Shown here: piece after piece, positions 16,981 to 23,482 of the stretch
Layout of the letters: each line of letters opens with the position of its first letter
Position numbering within the stretch: position 1 is the stretch's first letter
Assembly (NCBI GenBank): GCA_045648205.1
Contig: JAZRNM010000030.1
Location: 98,567-162,566 of the forward strand
DNA: 64,000 bases
DNA from: SIG440 sp045648205
GTDB taxonomy: Bacteria > Bacillota > Clostridia > Monoglobales > Monoglobaceae
Direction: 5' to 3'
The notes under the pieces: model-generated
Told to the model about the DNA's origin: nothing
Seen by the model: only the letters and a program-made list of their open reading frames with translations
Database searches by the model: none
Program-made: the position numbers and the translations under genes

Positions 16981-17490
16981 TCATTTTTTCACCAATATCC
17001 GCCCTGCATTTTTCAGACGTATCCGGAGTTTACTTCCACCAAGCCTCGCAACCCGTTTTGCTCTTCTCACACTGCGTCCCGTATACCACATAACAAAACT
17101 TACCGGTTTTTTGAAGGCTCTGAAAACCAACATAAAGGGGAATAGTAAAACCCTTACAACCTTTTCGGTCACCCTGACCGCAAGTCCAACCAAGAATGTG
17201 CCGAGATTCAGTATGCGATTTTTCACAATCAATGCATATAATCCCCCGCCGAGGCCAAAACCGATAAACCCCTGCCATCTCACCTCTCCTCCATTTTTCA
17301 GGTATGCTGCTACAAACACAAGCACGGCTGCAATTGCCATAAACAATGTATCCTGAGCATTCACCACCGCATCACAAAGTCCCACAATTCTTCGGCTTAT
17401 TCTGAGCAGGTCATAAAGGAAAGCTGCAATCAGCCCCCCGACCACACTTGCCAAAAAGAACCCCGTCTCCATAGGTACTGAATTATACAT
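16981..17490 (-). CDS. yabQ: Spore cortex biosynthesis protein YabQ
   Basis: A 169-residue membrane protein with about four hydrophobic segments in its first 110 residues (FFLASVVGGLIAAFLYDLLRISRR, VNAQDTLFMAIAAVLVFVAAYLKNG, a third rich in Gly, and a fourth near VRVLLFPFMLVFRAF) and a basic C-terminal tail. The GxxxAFLYDLLRISRR start is typical of YabQ. YabQ is made under sigma-E control and sits in the outer forespore membrane; it is needed for cortex formation. The pairing with yabP directly upstream confirms the call. Confidence 0.88.
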   Translation of the reverse strand: MYNSVPMETGFFLASVVGGLIAAFLYDLLRISRRIVGLCDAVVNAQDTLFMAIAAVLVFVAAYLKNGGEVRWQGFIGFGLGGGLYALIVKNRILNLGTFLVGLAVRVTEKVVRVLLFPFMLVFRAFKKPVSFVMWYTGRSVRRAKRVARLGGSKLRIRLKNAGRILVKK

Positions 17491-17501
17491 TCCCGTTCTC
17501 C

Positions 17502-17783
17502 CTATCTGAATATTTTGCTCAAGAGCCCGCCCTTATCACTTTTGTGTCCGTCAGCATACTCAATGCTGTCAACCTCTCCTTCAATTTCAAGCTCACCGCT
17601 CTCCACACTGAGCCGATTAATCCTGAGCTGCGCCCCCTTGATGGTCATCAGCCCTTCTGTGGTATATGCAATAATTTTGTCGTCATCAAAGCTGTCAACA
17701 TCTTCAACGCCGGAAACATTGATTTTTTCACGACCTATCATATGGAATTTATGCAGCAGTTCCTCTTTTCTCTTTTCCTCCAT
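17502..17783 (-). CDS. yabP: Sporulation protein YabP
   Basis: A protein of 93 residues related to YabP/YqfC. It contains HKFHMIGREKINVSGVEDVDSFDDDKI, GLMTIKGAQLRINRLSVESGELEIEG, which is the conserved beta-rich core (SGVxxVxSFDDxxI; LxIxGxxLxIxxLxLExGEL). YabP and YabQ act together in cortex assembly. The ATG at 17783 is used because AAAGG lies ten bases upstream (17794-17798); a GTG at 17801 is in frame but lies within that site. Twelve bases separate it from yabQ. Confidence 0.88.
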   Translation of the reverse strand: MEEKRKEELLHKFHMIGREKINVSGVEDVDSFDDDKIIAYTTEGLMTIKGAQLRINRLSVESGELEIEGEVDSIEYADGHKSDKGGLLSKIFR

Positions 17784-17837
17784 ATTGGCACAACCTTTCA
17801 CAATATAATAACCTTCATTAAAATATATTTCATGGAC

Positions 17838-17871
17838 AAAAAAATATGCAGAAAATCAAAGATTTCCTGCA
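17838..17871 (-). terminator. Terminator of mecA
   Basis: On the minus strand an 11-bp stem (tgcaggaaatc / gattttctgca with one G-T pair) and three-base loop are followed by TATTTTTTT. It lies directly after the mecA stop and before yabP. Confidence 0.85.
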
Positions 17872-17879
17872 TCATAATC

Positions 17880-18503
17880 TTATTTCACAAAATTTTCTGC
17901 AATAAGCGAAACTGCATTTTCTTTCATCATCACAAGCCCGTGTTCATTGAGAACGCCCTGAATCGCAAGAGGCTTTGAAACTTTTTCAGCGAACTCCGAA
18001 AGAACATTTTCAAGTTCAAAAAGCCCAAATGAATCTCTCGGCACAAGCTCCAGAAAAAATCCGCCCTGATACTTCGTCAGTCTGCTGTCACCAATATAGA
18101 GTTCATATATCTCACGAACTCCGTCGCACAAGCTTTCAAAATCTGAAAACCTGAAAATTCTCAAAAGACTCACCTGTCTGCTCCGTCTTCTGACGCGGAT
18201 TTCTGTTGGTCTGGTTCGTTTTCCCGTTCTTGCCAGAGCCTCAGCAATCTCGCTTTCACTTTCAAGCTTGCTGACAACCATAACGAAGCCATTATCCGGA
18301 GCGGGCATTGTTTCAACCATCAGCTGAGCCTTTCCCACAAAAAAATCCACATCCTGCTCCGCCTGTCGAAGTGCGTGCCAGAACATATCCTGAGCCTCAG
18401 GAGTATTTGCAGAGAAATTTTTCAAATCCACATTCCAAGCCTTTATATCAAATGAATCTATCTCTATTTTTATTTTATTTTCATTTATTTTTTCAATTCT
18501 CAT
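17880..18503 (-). CDS. mecA: MecA-family adaptor protein
   Basis: A 207-residue protein. The N-terminal domain starts MRIEKINENKIKIEI with the substrate-binding fold; the segment DMFWHALRQAEQDVDF near residues 40-55 and the C-terminal domain with LCDGVREIYELYIGDSRLTKYQGGFFLEL match MecA, in which this half binds ClpC. MecA delivers substrates to the ClpCP protease and affects competence, sporulation and stress responses in Firmicutes. Monocistronic: own promoter upstream, terminator downstream. GGGGGTG precedes the ATG. Confidence 0.85.
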   Translation of the reverse strand: MRIEKINENKIKIEIDSFDIKAWNVDLKNFSANTPEAQDMFWHALRQAEQDVDFFVGKAQLMVETMPAPDNGFVMVVSKLESESEIAEALARTGKRTRPTEIRVRRRSRQVSLLRIFRFSDFESLCDGVREIYELYIGDSRLTKYQGGFFLELVPRDSFGLFELENVLSEFAEKVSKPLAIQGVLNEHGLVMMKENAVSLIAENFVK

Positions 18504-18546
18504 TGCAACACCCCCAAAATTTCGACTATGTTTTTTCTTGAAACTA

Positions 18547-18575
18547 ATTATACAACATTTTTCCCATTTTGAAAA
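18547..18575 (-). promoter_or_regulatory. Promoter of mecA
   Basis: Minus-strand TTTTCA (18570-18575), 17-base spacer, consensus TATAAT (18547-18552). The -35 box is weak and the -10 box perfect. The leader is about 35 bases. Confidence 0.65.
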
Positions 18576-18616
18576 GACTTATTTTTTTCCAATAGCCAAA
18601 AAACATTATTTCCCTA

Positions 18617-18645
18617 TTGTAATTTCAAAAGATTTGTGCTAAAAT
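18617..18645 (+). promoter_or_regulatory. Promoter of probable 6S RNA
   Basis: TTGTAA (18617-18622), 17 bases, TAAAAT (18640-18645), with the extended -10 TGC directly before it. Expected start near 18652, at the 5' side of the structured region. Confidence 0.7.
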
Positions 18646-18651
18646 AACAAT

Positions 18652-18850
18652 ACGGAATTGAGACATCAAATATTCCGCAAATTAAATATCTACCCTGCGA
18701 TGTTCGTAAATACGGAATAATGTAAAACCAACACTTATTTAAAGGGAATTAGTCTCCGAAAGCGGCGCACATGCCTCCCCAATCTCAGATTGCGGCCAGT
18801 GGACTTGTAATGTTTTCGGGTTTTTACCCACCTGCCATGCAGGTTTTTAC
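18652..18850 (+). ncRNA. ssrS: Probable 6S RNA
   Basis: No convincing gene covers 18504-18998; this stretch has its own promoter and looks like 6S RNA. CCTGC-g-ATG-TTCG at 18694-18705 recalls the conserved 5' part of 6S RNA (CTGAGATGTTCGC in E. coli), and pairs with CAT-GCAGG at 18836-18843, closing a long rod of about 150 bases that contains an internal GCGGCGC segment. A T-run follows the closing arm (18844-18848). 6S RNA imitates an open promoter and binds sigma-A RNA polymerase. Length from promoter to T-run, about 200 bases, fits. The call rests on remembered family features and needs a covariance-model search. Confidence 0.6.
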
Positions 18851-18936
18851 CTTATCCGTCATACGGCATAGGCGGGGCTTTTTTTATTTAAAAAGTGAAT
18901 TTATTTTTCTGTTTGGCAGAAATTTTCTCAAAAACC

Positions 18937-18964
18937 TTGACAAAATCTTCAAATTATATACAAT
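18937..18964 (+). promoter_or_regulatory. Promoter of rsmD-coaD operon
   Basis: TTGACA (18937-18942), 16 bases, TACAAT (18959-18964). Transcription would begin near 18971, about 30 bases before the rsmD start, showing that in-frame codons further upstream are not translated. Confidence 0.75.
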
Positions 18965-19001
18965 ATATAATATATATATTTTTTGCAATGGGGTGGGCGT
19001 G

Positions 19002-19544
19002 GTGCGTGTTATTTCAGGTTCAGCAAGAGGCCGGAAACTGATAGCGCCTGATGGTTTTGACACAAGACCAACCACAGACAGAGTGAAGGAATCCATCTTC
19101 AACATAATTTCTCTGTCATTGCCTGCTGATTCTGTCCTTGACCTTTTCTCAGGCAGCGGAGCATTGGGAATTGAGGCTCTCAGCCGTGGTTCCGGGAAGG
19201 CTGTTTTTGTAGAAAAGAACAAATCGGCATTTGAGGTCACCAAAAAGAACATTGAACTTGCACGGGTTTCGGACCGTGCCGGAATTGTTTCAGATGATGC
19301 ACTTTCATTCCTTGACAAAACAGCGGACAAGTTCGACATAATTTTTCTTGACCCACCATATAACACAGGATTACTTCGTGAATCAATTGCAAAAATTTCA
19401 AAAAACAATCTTCTTTCGCCGGATGGCATCATTGTTGCCGAAAGCGAATATATGGGCGAAGAACCCACAGAAGAACATTTCGACATAATAAAACGTGCCA
19501 AATACGGAAAGACAACCGTTTTCGTTTTGCGGCACAAAACATAA
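19002..19544 (+). CDS. rsmD: 16S rRNA (guanine(966)-N(2))-methyltransferase RsmD
   Basis: A protein of 180 residues starting at GTG 19002 (RVISGSARGRKL, the conserved RsmD start), with a GGGGTGGG Shine-Dalgarno region just upstream. Motifs: TRPTTDRVKESIFNI, the SAM-binding VLDLFSGSGALGIEALSRG, VEKN, and the catalytic DPPYNTG. It methylates G966 of 16S rRNA in the small subunit. rsmD followed by coaD is the standard bacterial pair; the gap is 17 bases. The frame continues upstream to 18771, but that part overlaps the 6S-like RNA and the promoter and is not family-like. Confidence 0.93.
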   Translation: MRVISGSARGRKLIAPDGFDTRPTTDRVKESIFNIISLSLPADSVLDLFSGSGALGIEALSRGSGKAVFVEKNKSAFEVTKKNIELARVSDRAGIVSDDALSFLDKTADKFDIIFLDPPYNTGLLRESIAKISKNNLLSPDGIIVAESEYMGEEPTEEHFDIIKRAKYGKTTVFVLRHKT

Positions 19545-19561
19545 CATTTGGAGGGCATAAT

Positions 19562-20041
19562 ATGCAGGTTGCAATTTATCCCGGAAGCTTCGATCCTTGC
19601 ACAAACGGGCATCTCGACATTATATCCCGTGCATCGCGTTTGTTTGAAAAGGTCATCGTTGCAGTTTTGATTAATTCAAAAAAAGATTCCGCCTTCACCC
19701 TTGAGGAAAGAGTCGGGATGCTTAAGCAGGCGACAAGCCACATTCCCAATGTGGAAATAATTTCGTTTTCAGGCCTGCTTGCAGAATATATGCAGAAAAA
19801 CGGTTATTCGGTCATCATCAAGGGTCTTCGTGCAGTGTCTGACTTTGAGTATGAATTCCAGATGGCACTGACCAACCACGCACTTTACGACGAAATCGAA
19901 ACCGTTTTCATTCCATCAAGCTCGGAATTTATGTTTTTGAGTTCCAGCATAGTGAAAGAAGTTGCAAAATACAACGGTGACCTGAGTGCCTTGGTTCCAA
20001 CGGAACTGATTCCTCAGATTACACGCCGTTTTGGATATTAA
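19562..20041 (+). CDS. coaD: Pantetheine-phosphate adenylyltransferase
   Basis: A 159-residue nucleotidyltransferase of the usual family length. YPGSFDPCTNGHLDII holds the TxGH-type motif, KGLRAVSDFEYEFQMALTN binds substrate, and SSSIVKEVAKYNGDLSALVP carries the ISSTxVRE-type motif. It makes dephospho-CoA from ATP and 4'-phosphopantetheine, the fourth step of coenzyme A synthesis. TTGGAGGGC precedes the ATG. Cotranscribed with rsmD and the coiled-coil gene that follows. Confidence 0.97.
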   Translation: MQVAIYPGSFDPCTNGHLDIISRASRLFEKVIVAVLINSKKDSAFTLEERVGMLKQATSHIPNVEIISFSGLLAEYMQKNGYSVIIKGLRAVSDFEYEFQMALTNHALYDEIETVFIPSSSEFMFLSSSIVKEVAKYNGDLSALVPTELIPQITRRFGY

Positions 20042-20064
20042 TAAAATTTAAGGAGGACATTATT

Positions 20065-20529
20065 ATGGATATAGGTGCTTTGGATTTATTGACAGAATTG
20101 GAGGACATTATCGACAAAGGAGTGGCAGTTCCATTCACAGGTCGTTGCATGCTTGACAAGGAGGAACTTCTTGAAATCATTCAGGAAATCCGTCTCAAGC
20201 TACCCACAGACCTGGAGCAGGCAAAGTGGATAAAGGCAGAACGTCAGAACATCATCAACGATGCTCACAAGGAAGCCGAAGAAATCATCAAGATTGCAAA
20301 CGACAAAACAATTGCAATGATTGACGAAAATGAAATCACAAGAAAGGCAGTTGCAGCCGCAAACGAGATAACAACTTCTGCAAACGCAGAAGCTCAGGCA
20401 GCAAAGACTTCTTCATATCAATATGCAGACTATCTTTTGGAGAACGTTGAAAACGTTGTTCTCAAAACTGTTCGTGACCTTGAACAATGCATAACCATTG
20501 TCAAGGAACGCAGAGACCAGCTCAAATAA
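20065..20529 (+). CDS. Conserved coiled-coil protein, V-ATPase subunit H/DivIVA-like in character
   Basis: A 154-residue soluble protein, almost entirely helical. After a short start (MDIGALDLLTELEDIIDKG) comes a long Ala/Glu/Lys-rich coiled coil (about residues 50-150) similar to ATP synthase subunit B/H-type sequences: ERQNIINDAHKEAEEIIKIA and RDLEQCITIVKERRDQLK. Genes of this kind regularly follow coaD in Clostridia and are annotated as ATPase or hypothetical. No catalytic motif is visible, so the annotation ATPase is unlikely to be literal; a structural or septum-associated role is possible. AAGGAGG precedes the ATG. Confidence 0.75.
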   Translation: MDIGALDLLTELEDIIDKGVAVPFTGRCMLDKEELLEIIQEIRLKLPTDLEQAKWIKAERQNIINDAHKEAEEIIKIANDKTIAMIDENEITRKAVAAANEITTSANAEAQAAKTSSYQYADYLLENVENVVLKTVRDLEQCITIVKERRDQLK

Positions 20530-20555
20530 GAATCAAGATTTACAAATAAAAGCAA

Positions 20556-20640
20556 AGTAGGAATCCGTGCGTCAAGTGAGAGGTGAACGGGAAGTTGTCA
20601 CCTTTACGAAAAGCCATTGGCTTGCGGTACCGATTCCGCA
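20556..20640 (+). ncRNA. Tetrahydrofolate (THF) riboswitch aptamer
   Basis: The aptamer contains the key THF-I elements in order: P1 GGAATC (20560-20565) with GATTCC (20632-20637); CCGTGCGTCAAGTGA; P2 AGGTGA (20581-20586) with TCACCT (20598-20603) enclosing ACGGGAAGTTG; TTACGAAAAG; P3 GCC-ATT-GGC; then TTGCGGTACCG. The class senses reduced folates and normally controls folT or folate synthesis genes, which is exactly what follows here. Recognition is from conserved sequence and pairing. Confidence 0.93.
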
Positions 20641-20676
20641 TTCCGTTGCTGCAAAAATTCGTAAATGCATTTCTTT

Positions 20677-20712
20677 ACCCTTTTTGTAGTAATGCTGCAG
20701 AAAGGGTTTTTC
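20677..20712 (+). promoter_or_regulatory. Expression platform of THF riboswitch: terminator / RBS-masking hairpin
   Basis: ACCCTTT (20677-20683) pairs with AAAGGGT (20701-20707), with inner stem GTAG/CTGC, followed by TTTTTCTT. The 3' arm AAAGGG is also the Shine-Dalgarno site of folT, eight bases before its ATG, so the hairpin can end transcription and also mask translation. GTAGTAA (20686-20692) can instead pair with TTGCTGC (20646-20652) just after the aptamer, a likely antiterminator. Confidence 0.8.
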
Positions 20713-20714
20713 TT

Positions 20715-21290
20715 ATGCAAAAAAACAATTTTCCAAACAAAATATTCCCAAGGCTGCACGTCCGTGACTTGTGTCTTCTTGGACTTCTTATGGCAATCAC
20801 AGCGCTCCTATCCATATTCTGCACATTCCGCATAGGAACCTTGGTGAAAATCCCCTTGAAATTCATTTCGGTTTTCGTAACCGCCGCAATCTATGGTCCC
20901 CTTTGGGGCGGAATCTGTGCGGCAACGGGAGATATTCTGAACGCAGTCCTGGCGCCCGTAGGTCCGTTTGTTCCGCAAATCACCGCCTTGGAATTTGTGT
21001 CAGGTGTAATATACGGAATTTTCTTTTTGAAAGACAATCCCAGCTGCAAATTCCATACAATATCCAGCGTATTTTGTGCACTCGCACAACTTTTTCTGGC
21101 AATTGTGGTCAACACCTTTGTTTTCACCTACAGCCTCAAATGGTTCCCTGATTTCTGGTCAGCGTTTTGGGTGAGAATGCCGGCAAGCATTGTGAATTTT
21201 GTTTTGCAACTGACCGTACTCACATCCGGCTATCCAATGCTCAATCGGCTTAAACTTCTGAAATCCAAGGGGGAAAAACCTTTACAATGA
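20715..21290 (+). CDS. folT: Folate ECF transporter S component FolT
   Basis: A 191-residue membrane protein with about five to six helices: RDLCLLGLLMAITALLSIF, GTLVKIPLKFISVFVTAAIYGPLWGGICAATGDILNAVL and so on. This is the ECF S-component pattern of the folate family (AxLxAlxxvlsrf then LKisfxfip-like and a GxxxGxxxDxl-type loop). It captures folate outside the cell and delivers it into the shared ECF energizing module, which is not encoded here. The ATG at 20715 is chosen because AAAGGG lies eight bases upstream; longer in-frame starts would put the riboswitch inside the gene. Confidence 0.92.
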   Translation: MQKNNFPNKIFPRLHVRDLCLLGLLMAITALLSIFCTFRIGTLVKIPLKFISVFVTAAIYGPLWGGICAATGDILNAVLAPVGPFVPQITALEFVSGVIYGIFFLKDNPSCKFHTISSVFCALAQLFLAIVVNTFVFTYSLKWFPDFWSAFWVRMPASIVNFVLQLTVLTSGYPMLNRLKLLKSKGEKPLQ

Positions 21291-22567
21291 AAAACAACGA
21301 CTTCAACAAATTTGCAAACAGCTTTCAGGCGGTTGCAAGGCTTCAACTGGAGGGAATAACCTGCCTTATGAAGCATCTTGGCAATCCCCAGAACAGTCTG
21401 AAGTTCATACACGTTGCAGGAACAAACGGAAAAGGCTCGGTGTGCAGCTTTCTCCAAAGCATTTTCACCGAAGCGGGGTTTGTTACGGGTAAATACACCT
21501 CTCCCAACCTCATTTCAGTTTGTGAACGCATTTCAATTGACGGCAAACTGATTTCCCAAGACGATATAAACCGCATTCTGAAAAACGTCGAAAGTGCCGC
21601 AAACAAAGTCCAAGCGGAGCTTGGCGATTTCCCAACGCAATTTGAAATATGGACAGCCGCAGCCTTTTGTTATTTCAAGGAGCAGGGCTGCGATTTGGTA
21701 ATTCTCGAAACAGGTCTCGGCGGAACACGGGATGCAACAAATGTCATTCCACCTCCTCTTGCATCGGTTATAACACAAATAGACATTGACCACACCGAAT
21801 ATCTGGGCAATACCCTTGAAAAAATTGCAGAGGCAAAGGCAGGCATAATCAAAAAAGGTTGTCCATTCACACTTTCCGCAAAACAGAATCCCGAGGCAGA
21901 ATCCGTTCTCAGAACTGCGTGCAATGAAAAAGATGTGCCTCTGATTTTTTCAAACTCACCAAAACTCAACCGTTTTGAGAATTTTCACGAAATATTTGAT
22001 TACGCAACCCAAGACGGCACAGAATTCACAAATATTGAATGCGGAATAACAGGCTTTTATCAACCCGAAAATGCCGGTCTTGCAATAGAAGTTGCCCACA
22101 AATTGGGTGTATCGAAAAAGCACATTGAAAACGGCATCAGAAAAGCCACAAACCCCGGTCGTTTTGAAGTTATAAGCACCTCTCCTATGGTTATATATGA
22201 CGGCGCACATAACAAAAACGGCATGACTGCATTGGCAAAATGCCTGACCCGTTACTTTCCAAAATGGAATGGTGCAACTTTCATTATGGCATTTATGGGG
22301 GACAAAGATATCGCGGGCGAACTGGAAATTCTGAAAAACTTCGGCTTGCTTGAGAATTCAGAAATTTTTGTGGTTAAGGTAAAAGACAACCCAAGAGCAG
22401 AAAATCCCGAAACTGTTTGTGAAATTGCAAATAAGCTTGGAATTTCTGCAACTCCTTTTTCCGACCTCAAAAATGCTTATTCCATCGCAATTTCAAAAAG
22501 CAAACCCACCATCCTTTGTGGCTCATTATATCTTTACAAAGATTTTTCGGAAATTTCAAAAAATTAG
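21287..22567 (+). CDS. folC: Folylpolyglutamate synthase / dihydrofolate synthase
   Basis: A 426-residue Mur-ligase-type enzyme. HVAGTNGKGSVCSFLQSIF near residue 42 is the P-loop, SPNLISVCERI follows, DLVILETGLGGTRDATN and TQIDIDHTEYLGNTLEKIAEAKAGI carry metal and substrate residues, and NPGRFEVI with VIYDGAHNKNG begins the C-terminal domain. It adds glutamate to folates, trapping them in the cell, and so works directly with FolT. Its ATG overlaps the folT stop (ATGA), so it shares riboswitch control. Normal length. Confidence 0.94.
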   Translation: MKNNDFNKFANSFQAVARLQLEGITCLMKHLGNPQNSLKFIHVAGTNGKGSVCSFLQSIFTEAGFVTGKYTSPNLISVCERISIDGKLISQDDINRILKNVESAANKVQAELGDFPTQFEIWTAAAFCYFKEQGCDLVILETGLGGTRDATNVIPPPLASVITQIDIDHTEYLGNTLEKIAEAKAGIIKKGCPFTLSAKQNPEAESVLRTACNEKDVPLIFSNSPKLNRFENFHEIFDYATQDGTEFTNIECGITGFYQPENAGLAIEVAHKLGVSKKHIENGIRKATNPGRFEVISTSPMVIYDGAHNKNGMTALAKCLTRYFPKWNGATFIMAFMGDKDIAGELEILKNFGLLENSEIFVVKVKDNPRAENPETVCEIANKLGISATPFSDLKNAYSIAISKSKPTILCGSLYLYKDFSEISKN

Positions 22568-22577
22568 TCCACACCCC

Positions 22578-22606
22578 TTGACAAACACTTTTTAGTGTGC
22601 TAAAAT
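22578..22606 (+). promoter_or_regulatory. Promoter of tRNA-Gly
   Basis: Consensus TTGACA (22578-22583), 17-base spacer, TAAAAT (22601-22606). Start expected near 22613, 23 bases before the tRNA. Confidence 0.88.
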
Positions 22607-22635
22607 AACATTCGTACTAAAAATACAATGGTTTT

Positions 22636-22710
22636 GCGGGAGTGGCTCAGTGGTAGAGCGTCACCTTGCCAAGGTGAACGTCGCGAGTTCGAATCTCGTC
22701 TTCCGCTCCA
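22636..22710 (+). tRNA. tRNA-Gly (anticodon GCC)
   Basis: A complete cloverleaf: acceptor GCGGGAG with CTTCCGC (one G-T pair), D arm GCTC/GAGC, anticodon stem TCACC/GGTGA with loop TTGCCAA (anticodon GCC at 22668-22670), T arm GCGAG-TTCGAAT-CTCGT, and encoded CCA at the 3' end. It reads GGC and GGU codons. Confidence 0.97.
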
Positions 22711-22711
22711 G

Positions 22712-22740
22712 AAAAAGACATCCGTTTGGATGTCTTTTTT
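22712..22740 (+). terminator. Terminator of tRNA-Gly
   Basis: Stem aaaaagacatcc / ggatgtctttttt with a GTTT loop and terminal T-run, directly after the tRNA. Confidence 0.92.
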
Positions 22741-22742
22741 CA

Positions 22743-22908
22743 ATGAAATTTGCCTGCGGCAAGTGAAATAACTTCGCTATGAAATACGCTATGCGTATGA
22801 AATATTGCTTTGCAATATAAATTGGCAAATTTTATTTCACATTTTTCGATTAGAAAAATATTTCATAATCCGCAGAATTATTTCATATCAACGAAGTTGA
22901 TATTTCAT
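22743..22908. repeat. Hairpin-cluster element with ATGAAAT / ATTTCAT punctuation
   Basis: This gene-free stretch is a chain of short palindromes separated by the heptamer ATGAAAT in its left half (22743, 22779, 22797, with GTGAAAT at 22763) and its complement ATTTCAT in its right half (22860, 22880, 22902). Palindromes include TTGCC-TGC-GGCAA (22750), ACGC-TAT-GCGT (22787), ATTGC-TTT-GCAAT (22803), ATTTTTC-GATT-AGAAAAAT (22841) and ATCAAC-GAA-GTTGAT (22887). AAATTTGCC (22746-22754) also pairs with GGCAAATTT (22824-22832). It looks like a dispersed non-coding repeat inserted after the tRNA terminator. No ORF is supported. Confidence 0.75.
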
Positions 22909-22967
22909 TACAAAAATCATATTTTTTACAGAACAACTCAGAGGGTCTTCCATATTGTTCTTTTCCC

Positions 22968-22996
22968 TTGCAATTTTTTTCTTTATGTGCTATAAT
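22968..22996 (+). promoter_or_regulatory. Promoter of structured leader RNA
   Basis: TTGCAA (22968-22973), 17-base spacer ending TGTGC (extended -10), perfect TATAAT (22991-22996). Start expected at about 23003, the first base of the long pairing stem. Confidence 0.85.
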
Positions 22997-23002
22997 ATTT
23001 TT

Positions 23003-23150
23003 GCGACACATCTGAATATTTTGGCCATAGTTGGTGCATTTTATATTGGTAAAAATGCATCCTCTGCTTTTGCACCCTATGGCGTAAAAGATGTGTCGCA
23101 GCATTTGAGGCTATGCATTTTTCGTGCGTAGCTTCGGCTGCGCATTTTTT
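23003..23150 (+). ncRNA. Structured leader RNA with alternative hairpins (riboswitch-like, unassigned)
   Basis: Starts at a strong promoter. P1: GCGACACATCT (23003-23013) with AGATGTGTCGC (23089-23099), 11 bp. P2: GCCATAG (23024-23030) with CTATGGC (23077-23083). P3: GGTGCA (23033-23038) with TGCACC (23071-23076). The P3 5' strand can instead join a strong hairpin, TGCATTTT with AAAAATGCA, so two folds compete. Downstream, GCTATGC (23110-23116) can pair with GCGTAGC (23126-23132), which would break the intrinsic terminator at 23125-23150. Aptamer-like fold, antiterminator and terminator in this order before a small gene is a riboswitch layout. It matches no known class that I recognise. Confidence 0.6.
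23125..23150 (+). terminator. Intrinsic terminator in leader of the 77-residue protein gene
   Basis: Eight-bp stem TGCGTAGC / GCTGCGCA closed by a TTCG tetraloop and followed by six T. It ends 18 bases before the start codon of the next gene. Confidence 0.85.
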
Positions 23151-23168
23151 AATTTGAGAGGTAGAGAA

Positions 23169-23402
23169 ATGAATGTAAAGGTTGAACTTTTAAAAAGCTA
23201 CATATCCGATTTCATAAACAACCAGATTGAAGATTTTGAAATTGATTCATCGCAAATTGCTGATACAACTGCTATACAGATGCTGGCTGAAATACAAAAA
23301 ATAATAAAAAATGAATCTTATTCTGATTTTGAAGCAATCGAAGAAATAGTATGTATTTTTGAGAAATATAATATTGATTTTGGAAGTTGTCATGATTTCT
23401 AA
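23169..23402 (+). CDS. Small acidic protein of unknown function, 77 residues
   Basis: ATG at 23169 with GAGAGGTAGAGAA upstream. The product is acidic and probably helical: MNVKVELLKSYISDFINN, then DFEIDSSQIADTTAIQMLAEIQ, then YSDFEAIEEIVCIFEKYNIDFGSCHDF. There is no signal peptide or membrane helix. I do not recognise the family; small acidic two-helix proteins of this size include immunity proteins and toxin antidotes, but no toxin gene lies nearby. It is the only gene behind the structured leader RNA and is closed by a strong terminator, so it forms a one-gene unit. An in-frame start at 23124 would lie in the terminator and is rejected. Confidence 0.65.
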   Translation: MNVKVELLKSYISDFINNQIEDFEIDSSQIADTTAIQMLAEIQKIIKNESYSDFEAIEEIVCIFEKYNIDFGSCHDF

Positions 23403-23432
23403 TGCATCTATTGCGAACGTAAAAGTCAAAAC

Positions 23433-23466
23433 AAAAAGCACTTGCAGATTTGCAAGTGCTTTTTTT
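23433..23466. terminator. Bidirectional terminator
   Basis: Stem agcacttgca / tgcaagtgct (10 bp, extended by A-T pairs) with loop GATT. T-run on the plus side and A-run on the other, serving the 77-residue gene and the convergent S-layer gene. Confidence 0.92.
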
Positions 23467-23482
23467 CAATTTTCCAAAATTA

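Noticed and set aside
18771..19001. In-frame extension of rsmD by 77 codons
   Set aside because: It covers the 6S-like RNA, a T-run and the rsmD promoter at 18937-18964; family similarity starts only at the GTG near 19002.
18884..19612. 242-codon minus-strand frame over rsmD
   Set aside because: Antisense shadow of rsmD and coaD; no promoter, no family motif.
20583..20714. In-frame extension of folT
   Set aside because: The stretch is the THF aptamer and its expression platform; the good ribosome binding site is at 20701-20706, before the ATG at 20715.
22743..22908. CRISPR-like array
   Set aside because: The repeated heptamer is far too short, spacers are palindromes, orientation flips half way and there are no cas genes.
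23124..23168. Earlier start of the 77-residue protein
   Set aside because: It would begin within the intrinsic terminator stem; ATG 23169 has its own ribosome binding site.
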